From Lampris incognitus (taxonomy: Eukaryota > Chordata > Actinopteri > Lampriformes > Lampridae): a stretch of DNA of 64,000 nucleotides. Both the position numbers and the translations under genes were made by a program. Shown piece after piece: positions 1-10,594 of the stretch (the stretch's first letter is position 1; the number at the start of each line of letters is the position of its first letter). Location: NCBI RefSeq assembly GCF_029633865.1, contig NC_079212.1, positions 103,455,584 to 103,519,583 of the forward strand, read 5' to 3'. Under the pieces are notes generated by a model. The model was not told the origin of the DNA. It ran no database searches and saw only the letters and a list, made by a program, of their open reading frames with translations.

Positions 1-1
1 C

Positions 2-3000
2 GGGGCATTAAAGGAAGAGCAAATTCGTGATAGAGTTGTGATCGGAGTTGCTGACCGAGACGTGTCACAGAAGTTGCAGATGGAAGATGAGCTCACGCTA
101 GGAAAAGCGGTGCAAATGGCCCGTCAGTTCGAACTGGTCAAACAGGAAAATGCGGAAGGAGTTACAGCTGAACTGAATGCAGTTAGCAAAGCACAGGGCG
201 CCAATACCAACCGCGACCGCAGTAACGCTAGCAACCACTACAATAAGGGCAACGGAAACGCACAGCGGCCCAAAACAGCCTGCCCCCGATGTAATCGCGT
301 GCACGGGCAGCAGCAGGAATGCCCTGCACGCAACAGGCGTTGCAGGAAATGCGACAAGTTGGGACATTTTGCTGCCGTATGCAAAACCAGAGACGTGAGG
401 GAGGTCGTTTACCAGGATGATGCGTATGAAGGCGAAGCGGAAAGTGAAAGCCGCCCCTACTTCCTCAGTTGCATAGAGGGGATGGATTTTGAGAAAAAGT
501 GGCAAGTGGAGTTACCGATCTGGGGCAAGTTGGTTAATTTTAAAATCGATACGGGGGCGGACATCACTACCATGTCACAGACTGCATATAGGTCACTGCC
601 TGAACGGCCACCGCTGGTTAAAACATCAATCGACCTGAGAAGCCCAGGGGTAGCACTGCAGTGTGCGGGGAAATTTGTGGCGTGCACGGAGAGACGGGAG
701 AAGATGCACAAAATTGGGATTTTTTTGATAAAAGGGCCAAATGCCAACAATCTATTGAGTCGCAGAGCTGCGTGTGAAATGGGCCTAGTTTTTAGAACAG
801 ATCAGGTTAGCGAAGATGTTTTCGGGGACATTGGATTGCTTAATTGTGAACCTGTCATGATTGAGCTTAAGCCGAATATACAGCCTTATGCCCTCAGCAC
901 GCCACGCAGGGTCCCTTTCCCTCTCATGCCAAAAGTGGACGACGAGCTGCAACGCATGCAGTCCTTGGGGATCATCACAGAAGTGACCGAGCCCACAGAG
1001 TGGTGCGCACCCATGGTGCCCGTAGTCAAAAAGAATGGCAAGATACGGATCTGTGTGGACCTAAAGCGGTTAAACCAGGCTGTTAAGTGCGAGCGGTTTA
1101 TGCTTCCCACGCTGGAGGACATTATGCCGAAGTTAGCAGGGGCAGGGGTTTTTACAACGCTAGACGCATCGTCTGGCTTCTGGCAAATTCCGCTAGATCC
1201 CAGATGTGTAAAACTAACCATTTTCATTACTCCCAGAGGCCGGTTCTGTTTCCAGCGGCTCCCGTTCGGCATCACATCGGCACCGGAGATCTTCCAGAGG
1301 GAAATGTGCATTCTGCTGAGAGACCACAGGGGCACGGTCGTCGTCATGGATGACATACTCGTGTACGGCAAGGACCAGGATGAGCACGATAGAAACTTGG
1401 AGGCAGTACTGCAGACAATCAAAACATCGGGGCTGAAGCTCAACCGGGAGAAATGCCGCTTCAGCAGGAGTGAGTTGCAATATTTCGGGCACATCATCAG
1501 CAAAGACGGCGTCAAACCAGATCCAGGCAAGGTGAAGGCCATCTCAGACATGCAGAGCCCCGAGAATGTCCCTCAGGTGAGACAGTGGCTGGGTATGGTA
1601 AATTATCTGGGGAGGTTTCTACCCGAACTGTCATCAGTGCTACACCCGGTGAGTGAGCTGCTGAAGAAAGACGCAGAGTGGCAGTGGGGGGAGCCCCAAC
1701 AGCAAGCCTTCACCAAGGTAAAAGCAATGTTGTCTTCCACTCCTGCCCTGGCATACTATGATGTAGCAAGGCCCACCATTGTGAGCGCAGACGCTAGTAG
1801 TTACGGGCTGGGGGCAGCACTGTTGCAGGTTCAGGGGGACAAAGTTCAGCCTGTTGCCTTCTGCTCCAGAACTCCCACAGATACAGAGAAGAGATACTCT
1901 CAGTTAGAGAAGGAATGCCTTGCAGGGGTGTGGGCCTGTGAGCGGTTTTCCCGTTATCTGTTAGGCTTAGCTGAGTTTAGCTTACAGACAGACCACAAGC
2001 CCCTGGCCCCCCTAATTAATGCATATGATCTGGACAAAGTGCCACCGAGATGCCAGCGGCTTCTAATTCGTCTAATGCGTTTTAACCCCAGAGCGGTGTA
2101 TGTTCCGGGTTCACAGCTGGTGGTGGCCGACGCCCTTTCCAGGAACCCACTCCAGGACGGCCGCGGGGCATACACAGACGGGGATATGCGCGCGCATGTT
2201 GAAGCTGTGATCGAAACCAAACCGGTGTTGAGCACGAAGCTGGACAGGTTAAAGCAGGCCACGCGTCAGGACGACACAATGCAGAGGGTGATCGGGTACA
2301 CCAGAGAGGGATGGCTGAGGCACGTGCCCTTTTATCTGCATGGCTACCATGCTGCGAGGGCATCGCTGTCCGAGGCAGACAGGCTGCTCCTGCACCAAGA
2401 CAGGATTGTAATTCCCCCCGCGTATCAGGAAGACATCCTACACAGGATTCACGAAGGGCACCAAGGCCTTACAAAGTGTCGTGAAAGAGCCAGGATGTCT
2501 GTATGGTGGCCCAGCATCGGATCGGACATTTACCGGAAAGTTACACAGTGCACATTCTGCCAAATCAATAAGCCCTCACAGTACAAAGAGCCCCTACGTA
2601 CAACACCACTGCCGCCCGGCCCATGGCACAAGATTGGGGCAGACCTTTGCGAGCAGGATGGAAAAAACTACCTGGTAGTGGTTGATTATTATTCCAGGGA
2701 CATTGAGATCGCCCAGCTACGGACCACCTCCAGTCTACAGGTGATTGAGCAGCTGAAAGGTATGTTCGCACGATGGGGCGTCCCTGGGGAACTCATTAGT
2801 GACAATGCCACACAGTTTACGTCAGCCGAATTTAGGCAGTTTTGTAGGAACTATGATTTCTGCCACACAACCTGCAGCCCCCACTTCCCCCAGGTAAATG
2901 GAGCTGCCGAAAGGGCCGTTGGGACGGCCAAAAGAATTTTGCGGCAGCCTGACCCTCACCTAGCGCCGATGTGCTACCGCGCCACACCAATTGCTGCCAC

Positions 3001-3529
3001 AGGTGTAAGCCCCGCGCAGCTCATGACCGGCCGCCAGATCCGGACCCACATGCCTGTGCTGGAGAGGAAACTCCAGCCACAGTTCTTTGACCACAAGGAG
3101 GTGGAGAAGAATGACAGAAGGGCAAAAGAGGCTTATAAGTTTTTCTTCAACAGGAGACACTCTGCACGTGCCCTAACCGAACTGCACTCAGGTGAAAGGG
3201 TACGAGTCAAACTAGACGGGCAAAAGGGGTGGAACATGCCTGCAGTCGTGGTGAATCCCTCAGGGGAACCACGCTCCTACACGGTGCGTACGGAAGACGG
3301 GGCTGTCTTCAGATGGAACCGCAGGCACTTGCAATCCGTGCCTGCCCCTGCAACTGTTGCAACCCAACCAGCCAGAGACAGCAATGACTTGCAGCAGGAA
3401 CAACTCAGCCCACCGGTCGCCACCTCATCGGGCACTCCCACGGAGCCGGACGTGCCAGCAAGGCCCTCTGGGTTCACCATCACCTCCAGTGGCAGAGTTG
3501 TAAAACCCCCAAAGCGGTATGATGTTTAG
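2..3529 (+). CDS. Ty3/gypsy retrotransposon gag-pol polyprotein, 5' truncated by the window edge
   Basis: A single open frame runs from the left window edge to a stop at 3529, about 1175 codons, so gag and pol are fused here and the gag N-terminus lies outside. Domains in order: gag C-terminus; a CCHC zinc knuckle near 340-392 (CRKCDKLGHFAAVCK); aspartic protease with DTGAD near 547-561; reverse transcriptase with a VMDD active site near 1344-1358 instead of the commoner YLDD; RNase H with SADASSYG near 1783; integrase with an HHCC finger near 2449-2562 and catalytic D, D and E near 2640, 2803 and 2914 (the last in NGAAERA). These process, copy and integrate the element. No chromodomain and no env-like frame follow. 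The open frame implies a fairly recent copy. Assignment to Ty3/gypsy (Metaviridae) rests on the PR-RT-RH-IN order. Confidence 0.93.
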   Translation, partial: GALKEEQIRDRVVIGVADRDVSQKLQMEDELTLGKAVQMARQFELVKQENAEGVTAELNAVSKAQGANTNRDRSNASNHYNKGNGNAQRPKTACPRCNRVHGQQQECPARNRRCRKCDKLGHFAAVCKTRDVREVVYQDDAYEGEAESESRPYFLSCIEGMDFEKKWQVELPIWGKLVNFKIDTGADITTMSQTAYRSLPERPPLVKTSIDLRSPGVALQCAGKFVACTERREKMHKIGIFLIKGPNANNLLSRRAACEMGLVFRTDQVSEDVFGDIGLLNCEPVMIELKPNIQPYALSTPRRVPFPLMPKVDDELQRMQSLGIITEVTEPTEWCAPMVPVVKKNGKIRICVDLKRLNQAVKCERFMLPTLEDIMPKLAGAGVFTTLDASSGFWQIPLDPRCVKLTIFITPRGRFCFQRLPFGITSAPEIFQREMCILLRDHRGTVVVMDDILVYGKDQDEHDRNLEAVLQTIKTSGLKLNREKCRFSRSELQYFGHIISKDGVKPDPGKVKAISDMQSPENVPQVRQWLGMVNYLGRFLPELSSVLHPVSELLKKDAEWQWGEPQQQAFTKVKAMLSSTPALAYYDVARPTIVSADASSYGLGAALLQVQGDKVQPVAFCSRTPTDTEKRYSQLEKECLAGVWACERFSRYLLGLAEFSLQTDHKPLAPLINAYDLDKVPPRCQRLLIRLMRFNPRAVYVPGSQLVVADALSRNPLQDGRGAYTDGDMRAHVEAVIETKPVLSTKLDRLKQATRQDDTMQRVIGYTREGWLRHVPFYLHGYHAARASLSEADRLLLHQDRIVIPPAYQEDILHRIHEGHQGLTKCRERARMSVWWPSIGSDIYRKVTQCTFCQINKPSQYKEPLRTTPLPPGPWHKIGADLCEQDGKNYLVVVDYYSRDIEIAQLRTTSSLQVIEQLKGMFARWGVPGELISDNATQFTSAEFRQFCRNYDFCHTTCSPHFPQVNGAAERAVGTAKRILRQPDPHLAPMCYRATPIAATGVSPAQLMTGRQIRTHMPVLERKLQPQFFDHKEVEKNDRRAKEAYKFFFNRRHSARALTELHSGERVRVKLDGQKGWNMPAVVVNPSGEPRSYTVRTEDGAVFRWNRRHLQSVPAPATVATQPARDSNDLQQEQLSPPVATSSGTPTEPDVPARPSGFTITSSGRVVKPPKRYDV

Positions 3530-3758
3530 ATACTGAGTGAGCAATGGGGCAGAATAATCCCCACACTCAGTCGAGGGGCTGGGCAGTCTACCCCACCCTT
3601 CAGGTTAATTTTTGAATTTTGAAGTGCATGTCTTCATTGTTAGCTGGTTATGCTGTTAATTAGCAAATTGCTAATATGGTATTGCTGTTTCTATGTTTTA
3701 TAATCTAGCAATGTTATTGTTTCCATTGGAACATACATGTTCTTTAAAAGGAGGGAGA

Positions 3759-3943
3759 TGGGATGAGAACTACAGTGCCCAGCATGCTGTGTACGTAAGA
3801 GGAGGGGCACGCAACCATATGTTTTAGCGGGGTTCTGTACTGGGGCATTCTGGGGATTGTCCGGGTCGGGGACTGGAAGCAGATGGCTGAATAAAGCACG
3901 TCATTAATCGCGACTCCCTTGCCTGTCGTTTATGCACATGACA
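3759..3943 (+). repeat. Probable 3' LTR of the gypsy element
   Basis: A purine-rich tract (AAAAGGAGGGAGA, 3746-3758) ends the internal region 230 bases after the pol stop and is followed by TG. The candidate LTR ends in CA at 3943 and contains AATAAA at about 3890. The 5' LTR is outside the window, so the exact ends and target duplication cannot be confirmed. Confidence 0.6.
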
Positions 3944-4028
3944 GTAGCTAAAAGTATGAAGGATCTACAAAGTGTCAAAAAATGGGCGGAAGAAAAATAA
4001 ATAAATGAAGAACTACAAAGCAATGGTG

Positions 4029-4131
4029 TCACACTAACTAAACCCTAGACCATTTTTGCGAGCTTGCTGAAATCTATAGGGTAAAAACCATGTAAATGTT
4101 AAAACATGCCAGGCTTGTCTTGGTGCTATGT
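4029..4131 (-). repeat. About 100-bp dispersed repeat, copy 1
   Basis: Read on the minus strand this block matches the plus-strand blocks at 6401-6502 and 19793-19878. Shared words include CCAAGAC, GCCTGGCATGTTT and TAGGGTTTAGTTA in the same order. The family is unrecognised. Confidence 0.6.
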
Positions 4132-4139
4132 GATGATAG

Positions 4140-4245
4140 TGTAGCGAATTCGGAGGCAGTCCGTCACCACAGCCGGGACACGAACCCGTATCTCCCACTC
4201 CGCAAGCGACAACGTTAACCAGTCGACTAATCCATGCACGTTACA
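4140..4245 (-). repeat. Solo LTR-like repeat with 4-bp target duplication
   Basis: The block begins TGTAGCGAATTC and ends CACGTTACA, so it has TG...CA termini, and is flanked by ATAG on both sides (4136-4139 and 4246-4249). It matches the two repeats at 29304-29446 and 29551-29704, which flank a primer-binding-site-like sequence. This copy is internally shortened (106 bp against about 150). Orientation is taken from the 29-kb copies. Confidence 0.65.
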
Positions 4246-4540
4246 ATAGCATAGCAGGATAAACATGGAGTGCAGATAATAATATTGATAATGGCACTTT
4301 TTGATTTAGGTTTAGCAGCACATCTGTCAGCTTTGACAGACAGAGCAGGCACTAACAATTGCCAATAGTATGCTGGGTTTTTTAGTACACCTACATCAAA
4401 CAGAGCGATTAATAATGTTATCTGCAGCTGTGTTTAAAACGTCAGTAATTTTTTTTTTGCTTTAACTTAATCATTATGAACTACATGTTGATTGTACCGT
4501 GTAATGACTGTATAATAATGACACCATCGGCATTTAGTTA

Positions 4541-4930
4541 GTTTCCTACTCCGTTGCCTACCAACACGGGGATCGACGATCCGAATCCCCGCGTTACCTC
4601 CGGGCGACCCAGCGGACACAATTGGCCGTGTCTGCGGGTGGGAAGCCGGATGTGGGTATGTGTCCTGGTCGCTGCATTAGCGCTTCCTCTGGGAGGCAGG
4701 GGGCGCCGGTTCGGTTCGGTTCGGGGGGGAACTGGGAGGAATAGTGTGAGCCTGCCACGGACTACGTCCCCCTGGCGAAACTTCTGACCATCGGGTGAAA
4801 AGAAGCGGCTGGTGACTCCACATGTATCGGTGGAAGAATGTGGTAGTCGGCAGCACCTCTATGGACAGGCAGAGGGGGTGGAGCAGCAACCGGGACAGCT
4901 CGGAAGAGTGGGATAATTGGCCGGATACAA
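4541..4930 (+). repeat. tRNA-derived SINE family A, copy 1
   Basis: The first of nine copies in the window of a roughly 400-bp repeat. Its head resembles a tRNA gene (the family carries a B box, GGTTCGAATCCCC; here degraded to GATCCGAATCCCC near 4580). The body contains GTGGGTATGTGTCCTGGTCG and the 3' part ends with ATTGGCCGGATACAA. The extreme 5' end is slightly truncated. Confidence 0.8.
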
Positions 4931-5102
4931 GTCACACTTCGCTAAGCCACGCCCCCGAAACGCAGACTGGCCAGTCGCAGCGCAGCATAGGACAGGCTCC
5001 GACAGAGGTCCAAAACTTTCATGGCGGCGCTCCGTTGACTCCAATGCAAAAGTTTCAGATTTTCTTCATTTTCGAGCTGGTTTTGTGGACTTTTAGCTAG
5101 TT

Positions 5103-5303
5103 ATGGTTAAACGTTGTGCCTGGAGCACTTCTAACAGTGACACTCGTTACCCGGAGAGGTTAGAAGGAGATGTACGTTTTTTCCCCTTTCCAAAACCAAA
5201 ATCAAACCCTGAAAAGTGTAGGCTGTGGATAAAGCTATGCGGACGTCCTCAAATCCAGTTGAACCCCTCAAAGATCAACAAGCACAGCTTTTTCTGCTCC
5301 AAG
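5103..5303 (+). pseudogene. Orphan THAP-domain first exon with splice donor
   Basis: The 67-codon frame starts MVKRCAWSTSNSD and contains FFPFPKPK, CRLWIKLCGRP and FFCSK. This matches the N-terminal half of THAP zinc-finger domains (C2CH, DNA-binding) found in P-element/THAP9-like and other THAP proteins. It ends exactly at AAG|GTAAGT, a consensus splice donor. The second cysteine of the opening C-x(2-4)-C pair appears to be serine (CAWSTS), so zinc binding would be impaired. A CATGGCGGC motif resembling a YY1 site lies about 80 bases upstream. I see no downstream exon with the remaining Cys/His pair. Most likely a relic of a THAP-bearing transposon or retained gene fragment. Confidence 0.6.
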
Positions 5304-5726
5304 GTAAGTAATTACTTTTATTAACCGTAAAATAATCTTAAAGCTTGACGGATCAACATTAACTAAGGGGGGTGGGCCTTAGCGAAGGGTCAATGGGGGG
5401 GGCATCCGTTTCTGATAAGCCTCGCATTCACTATGCAATTCTTTCTGCCACCGAGTATGATCTCTCGGGAAAACTGAAGCTCGATTTATGGCACAAAGGA
5501 AGGGCGTCAACCATTGCACTACTAAAATAGGGAGAGGATAGTGATTCTGTTTTCCCCGGTAGCTATCGGTAGCGTAAATGGCGGATGGTGGAACAACTGA
5601 AGTGACAGTAGAAACTACCTGGCAAGAGACAAAGATCCCTGTTGACGGAGGAGGCAAAGAGGGTGATAGAAACAGCGATAAAAGAGTTAACTTCGGACGG
5701 GCATTCATTTGATGGAGTGAGTTCCG

Positions 5727-5980
5727 GCGTTGTATTGAACTCCGTTTCCCCGTCCAGATCGGTTTCCCCCAATCCAGACAGAAGCGTTCACATGGAAACA
5801 GGTTAACTATCAGTTATAGTTAGGCTAAAGTAAGTGTTAGGTTAAGCTTAGGGTTAAGTTGAAGTTAGGTTCAGGTTAGGGTTAGGTTGAGGTTAAGGTT
5901 AATCAAGTGTCCAGGTGTTGTATCGAACTCTGGCCAGGGGGAAACAGATCTCGATGGGGAAACAGAGTTTGATACAACAC
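5727..5980. repeat. MITE-like inverted-repeat element enclosing degenerate TTAGG-type repeats
   Basis: The left arm (about 5727-5770) and right arm (about 5936-5980) are imperfect reverse complements of roughly 45 bases, sharing GTTGTAT, AACTC and the double GTTTCCCC motif. The centre (5815-5905) is a run of GTTAGG/GGTTAAG-like units. No convincing target duplication was identified. Confidence 0.5.
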
Positions 5981-6400
5981 ACAGGACTTGAAAGGGTTCC
6001 AAACCGATATTCAATTGGGATTGTTTCTACTGGATCATTAAGTAACACAACCTGCCTATTTAGCAATACTACCGGATGTTTTACTCTGTCTTTAGCATAG
6101 AACAGAGAAAAGGGTTTCTTTGTCAAATTGGGATTCTTATGGTGTTTTCTTGCTTTGGAGAGTAGCCAGGCTGATAATAAATGGAAAGTGATCCAGTTGT
6201 TTTTGCAACTGCTGCGCAAAAAAATATAAAAACACTTGGAAACGTTGAGGGGGGGGGGTATGAAAAGTTGTCTACAGCTGCTTCAAGTCAAGTTGTATAT
6301 ACCCCAATATCACAAATTACAGATTTGCCTCAGGGGTACAACATCCTGTCCTTAAACCCTTGTATCAGATAAGGAACAACTTTATTCTGCTATGTTAACA

Positions 6401-6502
6401 TCACAGAGTACCAAGACCAGCCTGGCATGTTTGCCTTTACTGGTTTTTACCATGTAGATGTCATCAAACTCACTAAAATGGTATAGGGTTAAGTACTCTG
6501 TA
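6401..6502 (+). repeat. About 100-bp dispersed repeat, copy 2
   Basis: Begins TCACAGAGTACCAAGACCAG, identical to the start of the copy at 19793, and ends near TAGGGTTAAGTACTCTGT. The surrounding 6000-6890 holds no other recognisable gene, only AT-rich sequence with repeated TACTATAG-like words at 6810-6870. Confidence 0.6.
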
Positions 6503-6889
6503 ACCAGGTCATATTATCAATTTTCAACTTGGATTTAAAATCACATTTCACTTTAATGCGATTCTATTTTTTTAACAACCACCACAGACCTGGGTCCTGC
6601 TAAACACAGAACACAGCTGTATAATGCTGCATACTACACATAGTACAGCATGCTATTGCATAACGTCACATCAAACGAAATAGTACTGAATACTACATGA
6701 GGCTGTTTGAGGGGCTGTGTAGACCAAAATTTAAAGGTTTAAATGTTAGATCTAAACCTTTATTGTGGTATTATGTGGTAGGTAATGTCTGATAATATAT
6801 GATCATATGTGGTAGTATGTACTATAGTATGTACTATAGTACACAGTACTATGCAGTAGTATGCATAGTATTTGGTATTTTGGAGACAA

Positions 6890-7145
6890 CGCCTTTTGTG
6901 TGGCTACTACCACCCGCTGGAACTCCCTCCTTATGGAGGTCCACAACGCCGGGCCCATTTAAAGATTTAAAATGTAGCTGAAGACCAATGTCTTCAGTCA
7001 GGCCTATGGACTCAGATGTTGAACCTCGGCCCGGTTTTTTCATTTTGAATTGTTTTGCCTATCCTTTTTCATCTGTTCTTTTCCTCTTTTGTCCTTAAGT
7101 GCCTTGGGTACTTTGAAAGGTGCTCTTAAATTAAAGTTATCATCA
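6890..7145 (+). repeat. Probable 3' end of an L2/CR1-type LINE
   Basis: Contains CTGGAACTCCCTCC at about 6917-6930, coding the W-N-S-L motif seen near the C-terminus of L2/CR1-like reverse transcriptases. It ends with a TTGGGTACTTTGAAAGG and CTTAAATTAAAGTTAT tail of the kind that terminates fish LINEs. Weak, memory-based assignment. Confidence 0.4.
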
Positions 7146-7149
7146 TTAG

Positions 7150-7452
7150 TAGTAGCAGTGAGAGCAACAGGCATGGGTGCAAGTCCATGAATACTGGGAT
7201 GGTATCCATAGCTTTACCTGTGCATATTGTTAGTGGTTGTGTCAGGAAGGGCATCCGACATAACATTTTGCCAAATCAGTATGCGGATTGACACGACCAT
7301 ACTGGATCGGTCGAGGCCCGCTTTAACAACAGCTGCCATTGGTGCTGTGCCCTCACAGGCTACAGATGGAAACTATAACATCCGCTGTGGCGACCCTTTG
7401 AGAAACAGGGAACAAGCCAAAAGAAGTAGTAGTAGTAGTAGTAGTACTAGTA
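7150..7452 (+). repeat. Retroposon fragment with (AGT)n tail
   Basis: The segment contains GGAAGGGCATCCGACATAA and GGATCGGTCGAGGCCCG, words I recognise from a widespread fish retroposon 3' region, then TGTGGCGACC followed by AAAAGAAGTAGTAGTAG. The trinucleotide tail resembles that of the LINE copies at 10-13.7, 38 and 62 kb, so a shared 3' end is possible. Confidence 0.5.
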
Positions 7453-7612
7453 CGATGCGGTCGTTTGTGGTAGTGTGTAGTATGAATTGGTTCTGTCACA
7501 TTACTGATTAATAATGCATACAATTTGATACTATGCATTGTATGTATTATGTTTAAATAACACGAAATAATCCAGTCAACATGAAAGTGAGTTTTTCTGT
7601 TTGTTTTTTTCC

Positions 7613-8032
7613 TCCCTTTTTCTCCCCAATTGTATCTGGCCAATTTCCCCACTCTTCCGAGCCATCCCAGTCACTGCTCCACCCCGTCTGCTGATCCAGG
7701 AAGTGCTGCAAACTACCACATGTCTCCTCTGATACATGTGGGGTCGTCAGCCGCTTCTTTCCACCTGACAGTGGGGAGTTTCACGAGGAGGATGTAGCAC
7801 ATGGGAGGATCACGCTATTCCCCCCAGTTACCCCTCTCCCCTGAACAGGCACCCTGGCCGACTAGAATGGGCAGCGACCAGGACACACATCCACATCCAG
7901 CTTCCCACCCGCAGACACAGCCAATTGTGTCTGTAGGGATGCCCGACCAAGCCGGAGGTAACAGGGGGATTCAAACCGCCAATCCCTGTGTTGGAAGGCA
8001 ACAGAATAGACCACTACGCTACCCGGACACCT
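7613..8032 (-). repeat. SINE family A, copy 2 (full length)
   Basis: On the minus strand the copy runs from GGTGTCCGGGTAGCGTAGTG to CAATTGGGGAGAAAAAGGG, the full family length. The tRNA-like B box and the GTGTCCTGGTCGCTGCCC-type body motif are present. Confidence 0.8.
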
Positions 8033-8188
8033 AGTTTTTCTGTTTTTTATACTAACTTCTGCCTCACATTCTCACAAACGAACGCACACCCCCAAAAAAC
8101 ACCAGCAGTTATTGCCATAACAATCTACACTACCTGATAGTGTCAAACAGCTGCCATACTATCATACTCCAAACAGTGTGAACACAAC

Positions 8189-8809
8189 ATTTCCCTCTCC
8201 CCCCCAAACAACACAGAACTTGTGTATAACTGAATCCTTATCAGGACTGCTGAACAATTATAAGTCGAATGCCCTTGCGGCCTACGCATGGAACTCTGTG
8301 ACATAGTCCTTTAAGTAAGCAGGGTGGGTCCTTGGTCATACTGGTCGGCCCTCCTCAACCCCTGGCTGTGGCCTCTCCAAAGCTGCTGCAGAGGCACCCA
8401 GAGTTTGTCCCGGAGCATGGCACAGCACTGAGTCTGACTGGAGAACAGGATGAGATTGAGGAGGCTGCAGGTCAGGTGCTAGTTGTGGTTGCTGAGGTGT
8501 ATGAGGGGCCGCCTGTGACTCTATATGTGCCAGCACCAGTGGAGGAGAGACTGGTGGTGGTCGGACCACTGCTTCCTCCCATGTTTTTTTCATCTTCCTC
8601 AGTCTTTTAGCATGCCAGTGAGATCCGTCACTTAGCATGAACATGGCTGGTCCCAGCTGGCGGCCAACCTGGAGGGGCTGAGTCCAGTATGATGCCATCT
8701 TTTTGGCCCAATGAGGCATATGGGCCAAGAGGTTGGCCCCACTTCTAGCGATGTGAAACGGGAATGATGGTAAGTGCTTCGAGCTGTTGTGAACGGAAAC
8801 GTGGAGCAC
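8189..8809 (-). pseudogene. Relic of a gypsy-type pol 3' end with polypurine tract
   Basis: A 157-codon frame on the minus strand contains LGPAMFMLSDGSHWHAKRLR, similar to the C-terminal tail after integrase in Ty3/gypsy polyproteins, followed by a proline- and glutamine-rich segment and, just past the stop, a P-A-Y-L-K-D-Y-like tail. About 125 bases downstream is a purine tract (complement of 8190-8206) followed by TGTTGTG at 8189, consistent with PPT then LTR start. The LTR is cut off by the SINE at 7613-8032. Assignment is by motif resemblance only. Confidence 0.5.
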
Positions 8810-8835
8810 ACCCAGGATATCTATTCTGGATCTGT

Positions 8836-9195
8836 CATAACCACAGTACGTTTTGGAATTGAGTAGAAATGCAGCCGCACTGGTGTCCGTTAATAGGGGA
8901 AGTCACCTCAGCCAACTGCACAGTACATGTTTTGAAAGCCACCTGGCCAACAGTCACATTTTTGATCTCTATGTAGCTGTAGTGTGCAGGAAGGGTCCCA
9001 TGTGTGGTGGTAGAACAGCCAGGGTGGAACGACACATCCTGGCAAAATGATTTCCTTAATATAATATAATATAAATATTAATATAATTTCTGCATTTTTG
9101 TCCTCTGGCAGGGCAATGTGGTGCCTTAGAATTGTGTGATTTAGAACTGCAGTTGCCGCAGACCTCTGAGGTGTACCTATTGCTCTGCCCTGACT
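8836..9195. other. No gene recognised
   Basis: Short frames here on both strands have no motif I recognise. An AT-rich tract lies at 9055-9085. Confidence 0.4.
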
Positions 9196-9376
9196 GACCA
9201 AAGGAGGTGCTAGTGCAGCGACCAGGACACATACCCACATCCGGCATCCCACCCGCAGACATGCCCCAATTGTTTCTGTAGGGACTCCTGACTAAGCCGG
9301 AGATAACATGGGGATTCGAAGTAGTGATCCCCATCTTGGTTGGCAACAAAATAGACCACTATGCCACCCGGACGCC
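9196..9376 (-). repeat. SINE family A, copy 3 (3' truncated)
   Basis: Only the tRNA-like head and the first half of the body are present; it stops near the GGTCGCTGCACTAG motif. The flank 9377-10030 shows no gene; a short CCATATTGCCCAGCCCTA at 9557-9574 resembles one end of the element at 25619-26109. Confidence 0.7.
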
Positions 9377-10030
9377 AGAAACTTGACAGTTCTCTCAGGG
9401 AAAAAAGCATGTTTTAAATCAACAAAGACCCCAGGGGAAGATATCGCAATCAACATGGTCTTATAGTCTCACATCTCATGAAGCCCCAATAGTCATCCAT
9501 ACAATATGGTCACTGATAAAGGTATTTGGTCAAAAAATCATGGTATTTGATTTTGTCCATATTGCCCAGCCCTACATGAGTTTATGTGAATTTATGCAAA
9601 ATGCAAAATCAGAAATCCTTCATAGTAATGAGGAGGATAAAGCACAGGTCACACCCAAGTAACGTGTTTAAGCACAACAAACAAAACTAAATTGTAATCC
9701 TGTGGACAATTTTAATTTTTGCTTTTACAAATTAAAATGCTGTTTTAGTTATAAAATGCTACCAACTAAGAACACCCAGCAATGACTGGTAACATCCGTT
9801 TCTACTGATACATGTCTGTCAAAACATCTGGCTGACGTGAGTCATTAGTGTTACCTAAGTAGTGGGGGCGCCATAGGAACCCACCAACCGATTTTGGTTA
9901 GTCTAGGACTTATTCTATCTTAAAGAGAGCCACAGAAATATACCCCATCACAGATTTCAGAGCTAAATTCTGTTAAGACCAATTGCCTAGTAAAATGCTG
10001 AAAATGTTACAGAAATGTTAAAAATGAGAA

Positions 10031-10035
<5 letters not shown>

Positions 10036-10067
<32 letters not shown>
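10036..10067. repeat. (TA)n microsatellite
   Basis: An uninterrupted TA dinucleotide run lies directly upstream of the LINE fragment at 10068 and may mark its insertion point. Confidence 0.95.
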
Positions 10068-10070
<3 letters not shown>

Positions 10071-10594
10071 ACCGCATGAGGATATGGGAAAAAGTAATAG
10101 AAGCTAGGTTAAGAGGAGAGGTGATGATTAGCGAGCAGCAATATGGTTTCATGCCACGAAAGAACACTACAGATGTGATGTTTGCTTTGAGAATGTTGAT
10201 TGAGAAGTATAGAGAAGGCCAGAAAGACTTACATTGTGTCTTTGTAGATTTAGAGAAAGCATATGACAGGGGGCCGAGAGAGGAGGTATGGTATTGTATG
10301 AGAAAGTTGGGAGTTGCAGATAAGTATGTAGGAGTGGTGCAGGATATGTATGAGGAAAGTGTGACAATGATGAGATGTGTGGTTGGAACTACAGATGGGT
10401 TCGAGGTGGAGGTGGAATTACATCAAGGATTGGCTCTGAGCCCTTTCTTGTTTGCAATGGTGATGGACAGGTTGACGGACGAGATCAGGCAGGAGTCTCT
10501 GTGGACTATGATGTTTGCGGATGACATTGTGATCTGTAGCAAGAGTAGGGTGCAGGTTGAGGAGAGCCTGGAGAGGTGGAGGTATGCACTAGAG
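10068..10594 (+). pseudogene. Non-LTR retrotransposon reverse transcriptase, 5' portion (split by hAT insertion)
   Basis: The open frame encodes reverse transcriptase blocks: YGFMPRKNTTD, CVFVDLEKAYDR, HQGLALSPFLFA and the catalytic MMFADDIVI (FADD box). The wording matches a fish RTE-like LINE family; the clade name is tentative. The frame is interrupted at 10595 by a hAT element and resumes at 12992 with the coding order preserved. It is 5' truncated, beginning right after the TA repeat. Confidence 0.85.

Noticed and set aside
886..1551. 221-codon minus-strand frame in the gypsy element
   Set aside because: Antisense shadow of the reverse transcriptase coding region.
5815..5905. GTTAGG-rich tract as telomeric repeat
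   Set aside because: Irregular units, enclosed by inverted arms at 5727-5770 and 5936-5980; better explained as the interior of a repeat element.
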